Source of the DNA: Trichobilharzia szidati
Taxonomy: Eukaryota; Platyhelminthes; Trematoda; Strigeidida; Schistosomatidae
DNA: 64,000 nucleotides
NCBI GenBank assembly: GCA_944472155.2
Contig: OX235271.1
Coordinates: forward strand, 88,735,256 to 88,799,255
Direction of reading: 5' to 3'
Below are positions 20,820-33,100 of the stretch, one piece after another. The position numbers were made by a program, and so were the translations under genes. Position 1 is the stretch's first letter; each line of letters opens with the position of its first letter. The notes below the pieces were generated by a model that was not told where the DNA came from, did not search any database, and saw only the letters and a program-made list of their open reading frames with translations.

Positions 20820-22640
20820 TGATCTGAATGGTTTAAATGTGACAATAAGGCCACAATAGTAAAACAGGTTAGATTAAACATTTCTCAACACAAAGTTCAA
20901 GTCTTTCCTTATGGAGTGCCAAAGCTTAGGCTGCATGAAGAACATTTAGGCGAAATCCTTTTGAACGGCTTGGTCATACTTTATATATGACTTTGAACGA
21001 ATTCATTAGTGATGGTGGGTAACCAGTAGTAAAAGTGTGCTCTTGAGTTAAGCCGTTGATTGTTCTGAGTCTTCTTTTCGGCAACCATGTTGGTATGTGT
21101 TCATAGGCACGTCTAGACAATATTCTGTTGGTACGGCCCATATACTAGGCACCACAGGAGCAACTAAATCGATAAATGCATATTCAAGTCGTTAACAGCG
21201 GGATTTGTCTTTGACATTTTGGTGAACCAGATCACGTGTAGAGAAGATGAGGCGTAGAGATTCAGTAAAGGGTCTTCTTCGAATCACTCTGGACGGGTGA
21301 CTTCAAAAAACTTCAAGAATTTAGTCTTTAATGAATTTCAGATTTGAAATTAGTTGTTTCTTTGGCACATCAAGGTGTCAAGAAGTATCGTTCTTTCTCC
21401 TTAGTTGTTTATTGATGAGGGGGATTGAATACCCGTTTTTGACAACAGTGATTTTGTGGGATTCCTATTCCCTACTGAATAGATCTTCAGTGCATATGCG
21501 GTAGATTCTCGTCGCAAGAGAGGCAATGAGATTCCTTTTACTGATTATTGGGACAAAACTGCGAAAGTCTGTCATCTGTCTATTCCATTATGGTTTGCAG
21601 TAAATCGGCCTTTGTAAAGTTTCATCTGTTCATCTTGAAAGTTGAACATCTGGAAAGGATACTTTACCTTCTGACTACTCTAATTCAATTTGAAATTCGA
21701 ATGACTGATAAACGCTGTTAAAGATTCCCAGGGTTTTGCTTAGGTAAGTATTTTCACCGATGATCATAAAGTTATCACCCATGTACCACATGGACTCTAG
21801 GTGCACCATGAAGCAATCGAAGAGTAATGAACCAAGTGAGTTGGTAGGGTGATTTGGACATATTTGCGACTGGACAAAGGGGCAACCTCTCTTTGTGGAT
21901 TTCCGGAAAGCAAATATAAGGGTGAAACCCGACGTTTGAATTATTTCATAGGTCTGTGGACTAATTATCTAATCTTGTTTCCCTTTTTGAAGTACTTTTG
22001 TCGACTACTTTTCACTTCATGGAGTGTTGTCTTTTTCCGCTATATGATTTGACAAAGCTTTAATTATCACTGAGAATTTTTTAATGAAATCTGATCTGCC
22101 CAACAAAGGGATTTCATTACCCTTGTCTGGACAATTAATGATGACCTCCTTATTGCTGGATAGTTGTTTTAGTTCAGTGATGTTTTGGTTGGTTAGGCCG
22201 TCGTTGGCTTAGCGGCAGAATGCTCACCAACCACGCCACATGTGGTCAGGGGTTTGCTTTCTGGCCGACTCATTCCTTTACCTTACTAAGCCAGTAATAA
22301 GACTGGTAAAGGTGGAAGGATGAGCATGAGGATAGTTAATGAAACTTCAGAGATCTAGCTCGAAGTCCCATATTCCACTGGGAACGTAAAGTAATAGCTG
22401 GAGTGGGGGGTGGGGGTCGCTTGGCAAGGAGTCGGTGGTGCTTTTCTTTTAAGTTTTTGAATTTCAGACAACAGTTAAGTGCCGTTGACTTCAAGTCTTG
22501 TGGTTATTCATTCGAAACAGGCACTAAATCTCTTATTTGACTAAATAGGCTTTCAAATTCCACTTCATTGTGGAAATATGATTCACGCAGGCGTTGCATA
22601 TCATTAAGTTAAAGGATTTATGCATACGGTAAATACACCT
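20820..22640 (-). pseudogene. Penelope-like element, decayed, with nested SINE
   Basis: Minus-strand order: RT N-terminal region (22640-22420, 'SQIRDLVPVSNE'-like), then, after a SINE insertion, motif C relic WYMGDNFMIIGEN (21735-21780; YVDD has become YMGD), connector, and a GIY-YIG relic with CSCGA-type CLVYGPYQQN / RRAYEHIPTW pieces in shifting frames (21060-21190). End near 20820. Dead by many frameshifts. It represents a PLE lineage different from 4256-5296, closer to the copies at 55375-57120. Confidence 0.75.
22199..22400 (+). mobile_element. SINE-B copy nested in PLE
   Basis: Head gccgtcgttggcttagcggcag, weak box B (aggggtttgc), body cctttaccttactaagccagtaataagac and 3' tail cccatattccactgggaacg. 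Older than the SINE-B copies with visible duplications. Confidence 0.8.
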
Positions 22641-23884
22641 TGGTGGTGGGCTACAGTGAACAATAAATCTTAGATCTTACAGTGCTTAGTGATTTAATGC
22701 TTACGCAATGTATAGATCAATATTTTAAACCTGTTAGCAAAAAATATACTCAATGGAGTTTTTTGAAATATTCCAACAAATTGATAAAATTTACCAAAAA
22801 TAGTTTTGAGTACTTTTTACTACATATTCTTCCTATTAAAGTTAAAAGTTCTCTTTGTTGTTTTCATAATTTGTATTTTCTTTCGCCTGAAGGCTTTCTA
22901 TTCACATATGAAATTTGAAATCTTCTTCATTTCCAATGTATACTATTTGTCTATTTTGTTTTACTCAATGGAGAATAGAAGAAGCAAAACATCCAGTGGG
23001 TGTGTGTAGAAAGAATTCTTTCTTTACAGTTCACTGAAATTTTGACTGTGAGTGATTTTCATTCATGTTCATTTTTTAGAGAAACGTAAAAGTAATTAAA
23101 AGATTCAGTGATGCAAGTAAAATAAAACCACTTCAGGCTTATTTTTTCTACCAAAGTGCAACCTTTTATATTTATTTTTTTGATTCACTATAGTAAAAGA
23201 AACAATCGGATAATTATACTCTTTGCCTTTCTCTCTGTTTTTTTTAAATTTTTGGTTGAAAATTTAGTGAAGATACTGAGTTTGTTATTTCAATAAATTT
23301 CTGGAAAATAAAATTTAGGAAAGCAAGATTGCTTTAGATGTTTATTCGTATTACATTTTACTTATAAAGTGTTTAAAAATCACAAAAACACCGGCATATA
23401 TATATTAAAAAAGTGATAAAAGAAGTTAATACGAATGTTTGACTCTCTGAACTATAAATATGGAGGTTTATACGCTAAGGTGTCTCACAAAAATGCTTCT
23501 ATAGATTTCAGTATTCCACAATCAGAGTAGGTCTTTGTCTTAATCGTAATTAATTTGAGAGACTTTACAGACTCTGGACTGTGAGATGTAAGTTAGGAAT
23601 ACAGAATACCGAATTTTCACTACGCAAAGATATGCATATAATTGTGAAAATATGCAATTGTGATGTTATGCAGAACTATGTGAGCAGCTGATACCTTTAG
23701 CGTGACGGTGGGACATATGATTGGTATACATAAAAATGAGACTTTATTTGAGTGAATTTAATCTTCTACCGTGTTTGTACATTTTTGAGAAGTATCAGTA
23801 TTTACAGTTTGAACGAAACTTATTCGAAATATTTAGCCATTCACATTCAAGAGTTAGTCTGTAAGGATTTGCTTTGTTTGAGGT
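22641..23884. other. Very AT-rich stretch, no gene seen
   Basis: Reading frames at 22682-23009 are low-complexity F/I/L/Y-rich and look like chance. Confidence 0.5.
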
Positions 23885-24125
23885 TTAATTAGAAGCCGAT
23901 ATCAGTTATACAACCATTGGAAAACCATGGTTTACTGGACAGCTGCAACGCCAAGCACCTCTCAGTCTGAACCAAGGACCTTCCAGTTACAAGGTAAGCT
24001 CGTAAACTATTCAGCCACTGCAACACGATCCAGTAGTCCATGAATTTTAACTACCACAAATTCGTGATTTTAGAGTAACTGTCAGCCAATGTCATCGGCG
24101 GGTGTTTATCCTCATTTCTGACATG
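23885..24125 (-). repeat. HHR-A SINE copy with hammerhead deleted
   Basis: Minus strand: tail (gatatcagttatacaaccattgg), ggacagctgc, then a jump to the box B relic (cagtctgaaccaaggacc) and head, then leader to 24125. The hammerhead stem II region is missing. Confidence 0.75.
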
Positions 24126-24329
24126 GTGGTCATCAGACGTAGTATACACATATGTATAAATTACTGAAGGCATTCAGCTAAGAAGTGATAGTAAAACTCC
24201 ATGAATCCACGAAATCCTACTCTTCTTATTTTTCCAGTCTCTTTTAAATATTTGAAAAGATTGTGATGTGCAGAAAACTAGTGTTTAACTCGGATAATCC
24301 ACTATACAAGCAGATGTGTGCATGCATGA

Positions 24330-24546
24330 GTGCTTCGGTGGCACAGCGGTAAATTGCTTGACGACCACGCAGGTGGTTCGGGGTTCAGTCCCCGACCAAC
24401 GCACTCCTTTACCTCTCTAAGTCAGTAGTAAGACTGGTAAAGAGGGAAGGCTGGACATGAGGCTAGCAACCCCATCCTATAAAAGTAATCACCACTGCTA
24501 CAGAAACTTCAAGCCTTATGTTTCACTCGGAACGTAAAGGAATAAA
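24330..24546 (+). mobile_element. SINE-B copy with 15-bp target-site duplication
   Basis: Head gtgcttcggtggcacagcgg, box B ggggttcagtcccc, body with ctctaagtcagtagtaag, LINE-like tail agccttatgtttcactcgg, end ggaataaaag. The 15-bp word agatgtgtgcatgca flanks it at 24312-24326 and 24555-24569, a perfect duplication typical of target-primed integration. Young copy. Confidence 0.93.
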
Positions 24547-24620
24547 AGAAAGTAAGATGTGTGCATGCAGCCTATTAAATATTTGTGTGTATACAGAAAC
24601 TCTTTAACTGTTGTTATTAC

Positions 24621-24806
24621 TGCGTCGGTGGCACAGTGGTTAGGACTCTCGCCGACCATGCACATGGTCCGGGGTTCGATCCCCTGCCGGCGCACACCCG
24701 ATATCTATGGTCGGCCTGAATTTGGGCTACCGATATCCATGCTGAAAATTCCATACTTGTACTGAAAATACGGTGTGGAATCAAGCTGTAAATCAAAAAA
24801 AAAAAT
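24621..24806 (+). mobile_element. SINE-B, long-tail subtype
   Basis: Head tgcgtcggtggcacagtgg, perfect box B ggggttcgatcccc at 24671-24684, body cgatatctatggtcggcctg, end in A(9+). It lies 75 bp after another SINE-B of the other subtype. The same subtype occurs at 12463-12662. Confidence 0.9.
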
Positions 24807-25604
24807 ATGATGTATACCGGCTACATATGTGAGATTACAGTCACAAATCATAAGTTTCTGAATGTTGCTGTAACTTAAGTTTTCAAAGTTCGAATTTTAG
24901 GTGTGACAATTCTTTTTTGGGTAGTGAGAAGTGCTGGATACGAATCTTTAAAACGAATTACATATAGTGAGTAACTGAGTAGACAGTTGGTCTCATCATG
25001 CCTGCTATAGTTAAATAATTTCAGACAAATATGATATTCTTTACATCATTTTGTTATGTCCAGCAAAGCTTTTTTTCTTAAAACCTACGGAGTGACAATG
25101 ATCTCTATAAGATTAAGAAAAGAAACTTAATTTGCTCAGTGATGTATGCGTTTGATTAGCTGAATTCAATCCCTTTAAGTGGACAGCAACAGTTAATCTT
25201 TTTAATTTCACTTCAGAGTGCAAAATGTTTTATATTTGCATGACTGTTAATGTTGGTAAGTCAATGGATAAGTGGTTGCCCAGTCATTGAATAGTATGTC
25301 GTGCAAACCTTCATTTGCAATAAGAGAATAAGGTAGTCTACCGTTTATTCTCAAATTCAACTTTTTTCCTCAAGAGGTTTGAAAGTTTATCTGATGAAAA
25401 AAGAAAACTTCACGAAGTTTATACAGCTCAAAATGAGAATTTAAATGAATAGTCAGTCTTGATTTTTAACATTTTATATGCCTCATTTAACCTTTAAGTG
25501 CCAGAAACAGTGCACAATTTGTCTTCTTTTATACCTCCTTAAACTTTTGAACCGATGGCTTCTTGACAAATACCATTTGCGTTCTAAAGTGGAACATACC
25601 ACTT
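24807..25604. other. AT-rich stretch, no gene seen
   Basis: No recognised element. Confidence 0.5.
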
Positions 25605-25802
25605 CAGTCTTGAGCTTTAAAGATTCACTAGTGGGCTGGTGTTTTCTATGAGGTGGAGCTGCTAGCCTCACTCTTTACCTCCCTTCTTTACGGGATTTGT
25701 TACGGTCTAAGCGAGGTTTAGGTGTCTGTCGGCCGGGAATCAATTTTGGACCATATGTGCAGTTGGTGAACATTCTACTACTGAACTACGGACGCAAACA
25801 AA
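25605..25802 (-). mobile_element. SINE-B copy, minus strand
   Basis: The plus strand shows the tail-to-head complement: ttcactagtgggctggtg, ctagcctcactctttacc, ggccgggaatcaatttt (B box relic), ctactactgaactacggacgc (head). Diverged. Confidence 0.75.
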
Positions 25803-26814
25803 CACTCAGTGCACCTAAAATACAGTAGACGTCATCGTCTTCGAAAGAGTAAGAGGATACATAAAAAGCCTGAATTGCATCTGTCACATAACGTCGATTC
25901 AGAATTTGAGCTTAATAGTAAAGTATTTTCTTTTAATAAAATATCAAAAAATCATCGTTTGATTTAAATTCTGTGAAGTCTTGCACTTAACTTGCTGACA
26001 GCTGAAGCTAGAAATACTTCTTTTTTTCATTAATTATGCAATTTATTAAGACTGACAAGTTGGAGTGTTCTTCACTATTTCAAGGAAACAGACTACTTTA
26101 TCATGACTTGAGGATAAAATGCGAAACACAGCAGGGGAATACTTTTAAAGTTGTTTTAAAATTTTAGTCAATTAGGCACATGATATTTTACGAAAAAATG
26201 TCTACAGTAAATGTATAGTGTAAAGAGAAAAGCCAAATACAGAATATGGAGTACAGACTATGAGGATGGGAAGACTGTGCATTTAGTCTATGAATATTTA
26301 AGTGTGGAAAACCTGAGTAAATGGTGTACATGTAACAGACTTGAGTAAACTTAGAGAAGAATATCTGGGCCATCTGTTTTATGAATCATTTCCCTCATGA
26401 TAAACTTTATCCATGATGATATGACAAACTAAAATACCAATTAGTAGGCTTATAGACAGGTGAAGTTATATCAGAATATTTTAGGAAGTTAAGCCATTTC
26501 AATATTTCATTTCAATTTTAGAACGAAAAGAGGAACAATTTCCAGTTACCTTAAAGATATGATAAAATGCCTAAGTATTTCTCCAGGACATCAGCCTGCT
26601 GACTTTTAGTGACTGATTTTAGGTTATTAAGGATTTGTGATTAAAAGTAATTAACATTACGATAGTAAGTTTGAACCCGCAAGCACTACCAGTTGGTGTG
26701 AATGGTATGGAACTACTCATCTTGATGAGTCAGTTTTGTATAGTTCCGCGCAATTTTCTTAATTTTCTTGACTGCTATTTGTGGCATCAAGCGGAGTGCA
26801 TGTCGTGATCCAAA
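25803..26814. other. AT-rich stretch, no gene seen
   Basis: No recognised element. Confidence 0.5.
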
Positions 26815-27070
26815 TAACTTTGGTAAAATTTCACTTCGAACTGTGTAAATTGCAGATTAACTTTCAAATTTTAGATCCAGTTTGTGGTACTACCATTTTG
26901 CCCAAGTAGTTAACCAGAATTTTGGTGGTTTGAACTAATTCGCTTCTCTTAGCTGAGCCGAACCGGCTACACTACTGATAAGCTTGACCCCAAACGAGTG
27001 AAACGCCCGTCTGCCCTTTAGATTGCGTAGACGTGGTCAAGAAGCACTACTGGTCATCATAATCAACCCA
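26815..27070 (+). repeat. HHR-D copy 4 with block H, degenerate hammerhead
   Basis: Block H (aaatttcacttcgaactgtgtaa at 26825) precedes HHR-D sequence here. The hammerhead-like part at about 26970-27030 reads CTGATAA, stem II GCTT...GAGT, GAAA and CGTC. G8 is changed to A and stem I is lost, so it should be inactive. Confidence 0.55.
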
Positions 27071-27719
27071 CAGTGTACGTTGTCAAATCAGAATGTTCTC
27101 GGTCTCAAATTATTGAATAGTGTAGCTATGAATGACACAGATAATGATGAAGTGTTTGCCAGGCCTGGACATTTCTATACCATTAGAAAATGGAAAGTAC
27201 AGTCACTAATCTGCTTGAAGTCACAGTCGTAGTCATCGCAGAAACCTCGTGTCTTATGTGTAATGAAGCAAATTAAATTTTATAGTCAAAAACCGAAAAA
27301 AATTATCGGTAGGAAGGTTCAATAAAATTTTTCTATAAGATGTTCACCACAGTTTCTGCTCACTGTAGTATAAAAAGACGTTAGCTAACTGCTTATTTAG
27401 ATGTATTTGTTAAGTATGTACGAAAGACACCAGTGAATAGGAATTGTGAGGTCTGATTAAAATATTATTAGAAAATAACTAGCCTCTGGAACTTATCAGA
27501 AGTTAGATACGGTTTAATAAAAGGCTTCACCACAATAGTCAGCTCCCAAAATGGATACTTACGCATCTTCACCGTTCAAAAGTGATTACTGAAGTCCAAT
27601 CACTTGATAATGACTAAGAGTAGTACCAAATAGGACTTGTTATGAAGCTAAACTGATTTTGCTAGAGAAAACGAGTTTTAAATTGTTCTGTTAAAAATTT
27701 TACAGCCTCAGAATGATAG
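27071..27719. other. AT-rich stretch, no gene seen
   Basis: No recognised element. Confidence 0.45.
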
Positions 27720-28075
27720 TGTCACGTCCCAGTATACTTTCCAGTTTGCATGTATGTGTGGTCCTTGTGCATAGGGAGAACTGTCCGATTTCTCCTGGTC
27801 AGGAATACAGAACACACTCTTAAATGTTTGCCTGACTGATCTGCGACTCAATTCATAGATTTGGTAATAACAGTGCCTTCAAACCCATGAATCAAATGCG
27901 TTTTGGTCATGTGCCAAAATTTATTGAAGCCTTAGCCATAAAGAGACCTATGTCTGTTTTATGCGCTCGAAAGCTATTTATTATTACTTCGAACCAGCCT
28001 TGATAATCCAGTTTTAAAAACAAGTATTATTATTCTTGATAAACATTTTTGTCTTTTTTTCCTTACTAATTCTCC
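27720..28075 (+). pseudogene. Probable PLE C-terminal fragment
   Basis: Near 27905-27990 the frame reads VPKFIEALAIKRPMSVLCARKLFI, resembling the PLE end motif 'EA.AI....P.LC.QK..V'. The preceding 150 bp (ggtaataacagtgccttcaaa) would be the NTAFKVIYR-like part. Short and frameshifted. Confidence 0.45.
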
Positions 28076-28214
28076 TACCTCTTATCTGTAAGCGAGATCC
28101 CTAGATATTTTGACCTGTACTGATAAAATTTTGATTTTTAACTATTGGTTTGGCTGGACTAGATTGATTTCAAGTTTCATCAGGAACCAAAATCAGTTAA
28201 AGATCACTGAAAGT

Positions 28215-28712
28215 NNNNNNNNNNNNNNNNNNNNNNNNNNNNNNNNNNNNNNNNNNNNNNNNNNNNNNNNNNNNNNNNNNNNNNNNNNNNNNNNNNNNNN
28301 NNNNNNNNNNNNNNNNNNNNNNNNNNNNNNNNNNNNNNNNNNNNNNNNNNNNNNNNNNNNNNNNNNNNNNNNNNNNNNNNNNNNNNNNNNNNNNNNNNNN
28401 NNNNNNNNNNNNNNNNNNNNNNNNNNNNNNNNNNNNNNNNNNNNNNNNNNNNNNNNNNNNNNNNNNNNNNNNNNNNNNNNNNNNNNNNNNNNNNNNNNNN
28501 NNNNNNNNNNNNNNNNNNNNNNNNNNNNNNNNNNNNNNNNNNNNNNNNNNNNNNNNNNNNNNNNNNNNNNNNNNNNNNNNNNNNNNNNNNNNNNNNNNNN
28601 NNNNNNNNNNNNNNNNNNNNNNNNNNNNNNNNNNNNNNNNNNNNNNNNNNNNNNNNNNNNNNNNNNNNNNNNNNNNNNNNNNNNNNNNNNNNNNNNNNNN
28701 NNNNNNNNNNNN
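28215..28712. other. Assembly gap (498 N)
   Basis: Run of N. The flanks show no shared element. Confidence 1.
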
Positions 28713-29079
28713 ATAACACAGCAAAGCTAATGAATAGTCATCCAGGCAAACGAAGCAGCTAATCAGCTTCATTCGGCTAGAATGCAGTTCAGGATTTACG
28801 TAATAGGTCTAGTCCGGTGAAGGTGCCTGAAACCCAATTATGATTCATATCTTTCAAGTCAAAACCCCTCTCTTAACCCTAATCCTAAATCCTAGTCTTG
28901 AACCCAACTCTAGCTTCTGGCTCTTAACGAAGAGTTGTTTGAATAAATAGCAGCACTCATAACAGACTGGAATTTCTTGCTGCCACATTTTAGAGAAAAG
29001 TATTCTGTATAATCTGTTTGCACTGTTTAAAACATTTTCTAATGAATATACTATTTTATCCGTAAAAATTAGCCCTAAA
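28713..29079. other. No gene; short CCCTAA-like words
   Basis: At 28875-28900 the text has cttaaccctaatcctaaatcc, two or three imperfect telomere-like words only. Nothing else seen. Confidence 0.4.
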
Positions 29080-29305
29080 TAGCTGTCACTATCTCAGTGG
29101 GAGAATGCTTTTCAACCATGCGGCAGGTCAGGGTTCGAATTCTGGATAACGCATCTGTATACTTCGACCAATCAGTAAACCCGGAAAAGAGGGAAAGTTG
29201 AGACAACTAACTGTACCCGCGTAAACTCAAAACCACCGCTACTAAAATCTATAAGCTCAAAGTTTGAAACTCCATGTTTCACTTGGAATATAAGAAATAA
29301 AAAAA
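29080..29305 (+). mobile_element. SINE-B copy
   Basis: Diverged head (actatctcagtgggagaatgc), box B cagggttcgaattctgg at 29131, body gtaaacccggaaaagaggg, and tail tccatgtttcacttgg with ataagaaataaaa end. Confidence 0.8.
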
Positions 29306-31154
29306 TCTCTAGTTGGCCATTTCACAATCACCCGTGTTCTTATTCTCTAGTATCATTATTCTCATACTTCGCGCTGAAATATTCATTACATGAATAATTT
29401 GTAAAGCAAACTCAACTCTTAACAGATTACGTTTTATAATTAATCCATTACTCTAATCAAAACGAAACACCTGGATGGTTAAGAGCGTAGACAAAGTATG
29501 TAAGTTTCTACATTCCTTGTGTGTTTTTGGATTCGAAATGATAAACACCTGTCTAAACAGTATCTACTACATTTCGTTACATAGCGCAAACTGTTTTTAC
29601 TCTCTTAAAGATTTCGATACACCATAATATACAATAATTACGCTTCTTAACACTTTTTCTATAAATATTGTCTCACTTCTCAGTAGTTTTTGTTGAATAA
29701 AAATTGTATTACAAGTATCAAGTAAAACAAATTTCTTCAGAAACAATAAGACTAGAAGACATGAATAAATATTTTTTTATTCACCTTCAAAGAGAATTTC
29801 TAAATCTATCGTGTGAAAATTTACAGATAATTGTTCACATGTGTTTTCAATCCCATTAGATGCATTTAAAGAATCCATTAGATTTTTAATATTATCTTTT
29901 AAAAAAAAGTAAGAAGTGATAAGCCTTTGAAATCACATGCACCTGAGGGGATAGTTTCTGTTATGCAAACAAGTGAATTCGTTTAGGATGAAAGATATAA
30001 GGCTTGTAACAGGAGATGATCCTTTGTTTAGAAGACTATAATGGTGGCCAGCCGGTCGGCCTATGACATCTAACCTTGATTGTATGGGACAGTTTGAGTG
30101 TCTTGACTAAGATTCGAAGCGTTGACATTCCTGAAGAAAACCAATAACAATAATAAAATAATATTCACCTTTCATCTTTGCGTTTTCTTTTATATGTTAC
30201 ATTTCTGCTTGTGTATAACCGTGATGATCAAAAATTTGGGCAGTTGCATTGGCGCGCGTTTTCGTGTCATTGTGCTTGACTTACTGTCACATTGTACTTA
30301 ACCGAATCACACTAAATCATCAAGAAAGACTGATAAAACTGTATGGAAGCTATTCAGCATTTTCCACTTCTAAATCTTAGATAATGTATTCAAGGGAGAC
30401 TTTTTGCGGAATCTAATTATGGTGAACCTGAAATCCGGCTGTTTGTCATTCTTTAAGTAATGCGCTGATAGACCACCAAGGGATACCATGTTAAAGTTAT
30501 TAATTAGTGATATACGTCACCTATTCATGAAATGCCGTTTTCTGTTCCAATGTTTTCTTGAAGGCAAATGATTGATGACTGTCCTAACTAACGTGTATTT
30601 TATTTTATCTTGTTGGTACATGAGCTTTTTACAATACATATTCTTTCTGGTGAAATAATTAACTTGTGTAATAAGTTCATTTAAAGGCAATCTGAAATAA
30701 GGTTGCTAAGACATCAAAAGAACCTAAATCCTAACAACTTTTGTGGATGGACGCCACTAACAAGTCTTGTAAATTTTCTTGACAAGTAATGTTTTTTCCT
30801 ACGAAGGTTTCGTTGTTCATCAATGACATATGTGTGTTTTGTCACATATTATCTCTTATCAGTAGGCAGTAACTTACATTTTTGTAATTTAGCCTTTTAT
30901 TTTGTATAAAGTTTCAATGGTCCTGGTTTACTTTCTAATATCATAAGTATTACACTAAGAATGGTATTCACGTTCGGAGACTTTGATGCTATTTTCCCCA
31001 AAATATAGTATGTGCTTTTCTCTGAGTTCATATTTGACTCTTTCCCACTCTTTTAATGAAAAATGTGCATGGCAAAAATAGCTTTGGAGACTTTATTTTT
31101 CTTCAGTACTGAAACAACAAGCAAAATGAATTTTAAATTAATGGTTTTTGTAGG
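29306..31154. other. AT-rich stretch, no gene seen
   Basis: About 1.85 kb without a recognised repeat, coding pattern or RNA gene. It is the longest plain stretch in this half of the window. Confidence 0.5.
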
Positions 31155-31520
31155 GATTTTGTTTGATTGGTCGGAGGATTTCATCATGAGCTGACATCAG
31201 TTAGAGAACCATTGGAAAACCTGCAGGGAGTACTGGACAGCTGTTTCGTTCTAGTTTGGGACTCTTCACCAGTAAACACACCATGGTTCGAACCCAGAAG
31301 CTTCTGGTTACAAGTCTGGCGACCATTTAACAGCCACTGGGACCCGATCCAATGGCCAGATCATTAACTCTAACTTCTGCCAATTCAAGACATAACGTGA
31401 CCACTTAGCAGTGTTTCTGATGAGTAACTGTCCTCACCTTTGACCTACTGTACCCTACTGGTCACGGCTTCCCACTAGAACCCTAGGTCACTGCCTGAAT
31501 AAAGCCAATCGCTAGTGAAA
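31155..31520 (-). repeat. HHR-A SINE, long well-kept copy
   Basis: Minus strand, with tail (tgagctgacatcagttagagaacc), hammerhead block, box B (ggttcgaaccc complement at 31285), box A relic at 31330 and an extended leader to about 31520. The hammerhead is the best of this family (see 31230-31276). Confidence 0.85.
31230..31276 (-). ncRNA. Hammerhead-like motif in HHR-A, one core change
   Basis: Minus strand: stem I TTACTG pairs with CAGTA (five pairs, across 31230-31235 and 31270-31275), core box 1 GTGAAGA (31263-31269; C3 changed to G, the rest fits CUGANGA), stem II GTCC..GAAC with loop, GAAA at 31244-31247, stem III from the ACAGCTGT palindrome, and GTC cleavage triplet at 31236-31238. 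The C3 change would break the C3-G8 pair, so I expect low or no activity. Confidence 0.55.
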
Positions 31521-31689
31521 AAATTCCATCTCTTTTTCTTTTTCTTGAAAAATTAAATCTTATCCCAAGGATACCGGACACTTCAGATGTTAGAAGTAGT
31601 ATTTTGAATGCATTTAAACACTAGTGGTTCTTAATTATTTAAAGGTGGCACATTTGATCTTTGCTTCAAAGTTGGGAAATCAAAACGTA

Positions 31690-31900
31690 ATGAAGTTTGA
31701 TTAAGAAGTGACTGCATTTGGAGAACCACTGGAAACCAGAAAGTGTTTGACATTTGCTTCTTCTGTGTTTGAGAATCTAAAGTAGTACGTACCTATTACC
31801 CCACCAGAGGTTTAACTGCAGAATCTTCAGGTTAGAAGGGGGAGCTCGCTGAACATTCAGCCACTGGGATGGAATCCAGTGGTCTATGTTTTCTGCTTAA
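31690..31900 (-). repeat. HHR-A SINE, diverged copy
   Basis: Minus strand. Tail gagaaccactggaaacc, eroded hammerhead block, B-box relic (gaggtttaactgcagaatcttc), head relic cattcagccactggg at 31854-31868. Confidence 0.7.
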
Positions 31901-32867
31901 CTGGTCTGGATAATGAAGTCGTGCTAAGTACTTAGGTATCCCTCTTCTCTTTTCAAGCTGAATTGACACAGAGACATTCATAGCGTCCACAATTATTTAT
32001 ATTTATTTCATCACATTCACTACAAATGACGTGAAAGGAAATTACGTATCACGATCAAATATAATGAAAAACCAAGGTTGTTTTTGTTCAAAGAATTATA
32101 CCTTTTAATGTGTATAGGTTTACGTCAGAGAGATGTAAAAGTAATATTAAAAGCTAAAATATACACTTATCCCTACCCTTGAGGACTTTCGCATAAAATA
32201 AATATCGTATATCCACTTCCAATACAACCCATATTATTAAAATAAACGTATGACAAAGATGAATTGATTACTTCGACTTAGATCACTGAAAAAAGGTCTA
32301 ACGCTAAGCATTACAAGTTATGAGAAACAAGTTGTCTTCACTTCCTACCGATGAACAGACATGATAAATCATTCAAATAACAGAAAAGGACGTATAATTA
32401 ACATTTAATCAAAGAGTACACTAGAAAACAGTTTCATTTACAGGAGAGCTATCTTACCTGAATCTATTATTAAACATATTACAAATAGTCCCCAATACAT
32501 TCAACTTAACAGTTCTTTTAGGATGGAAAACCAGAAAGTGGGACTAGTTATTTGAAATCTTATCACACGTTGGTTTTTCAGCATCTTCAGATGAAAACTA
32601 GTGGATGAGGAGTTTTATGAGTTTTGGTATTGGTGAATACACTGACAACTGAATATTGACCATAGTTTAGAAATATGGCCTGATGAATAACGAACCCACT
32701 ATGCTTGCGCTGTTTTATATTCTTAACTCATATTCAAATTACAGATTACATTAATACTGGCGATAACTCAAACAATGTCAAATGGTAATTAGTGTGAGGA
32801 AATATTTTTGTGTGAAATCCCTCGTTGAATAGTCGACTTTCAGTATTGATAATTGGATATTTCAACT
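31901..32867. other. AT-rich stretch, no gene seen
   Basis: No recognised element. Confidence 0.5.
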
Positions 32868-33100
32868 AATTGTTGGTATTAGATGGTTGGAGGCAATCGG
32901 CAGGAAGCCTTGGACCCAGGTTTTGTGCTAGTTGGCACTCATCAGCAAGACGTATCTACAACGTCGAAGGAACTCATGTCGTTTCTGAGATTCGAACCCG
33001 CGTCACCCAGTGGGTTTTGCAGTCAGAGACGTTATCACTGAGCTTTTTAGGCTCGCGACTGACCTCCTGTTGGACACTAGTCAGTGACTAGTGGTGATAA
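32868..33100 (-). repeat. HHR-C SINE copy 1 (tRNA-headed, hammerhead)
   Basis: Minus strand head: ctcagtgataacgtctctg (box A region, about 33045-33027), gcgggttcgaatc (box B, about 32990-33002), then a hammerhead block at 32905-32951, then gcttcctgccgattgcctcc to the end near 32880. A third tRNA-headed family, distinct from HHR-A and SINE-B. Relatives at 36565-36750 and 60837-61130. Confidence 0.75.
32907..32951 (-). ncRNA. Hammerhead-like ribozyme in HHR-C, one core change
   Basis: Minus strand: CTGATGA at 32939-32945; perfect four-pair stem II GTGC/GCAC with loop CAACTA (32925-32938); AAAA in place of GAAA at 32921-32924 (G12 to A); stem III ACC.TG.GGT; GTC cleavage triplet at 32913-32915; stem I GTCTTG with CAAGGC, six pairs including one G-U. 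Apart from G12 everything fits. The copy at 36662-36712 has GAAA, so the family ancestor probably had a complete core. Confidence 0.65.

Noticed and set aside
28875..28900. Interstitial telomere repeat (CCCTAA-like)
   Set aside because: Only two or three imperfect words; too short to call.
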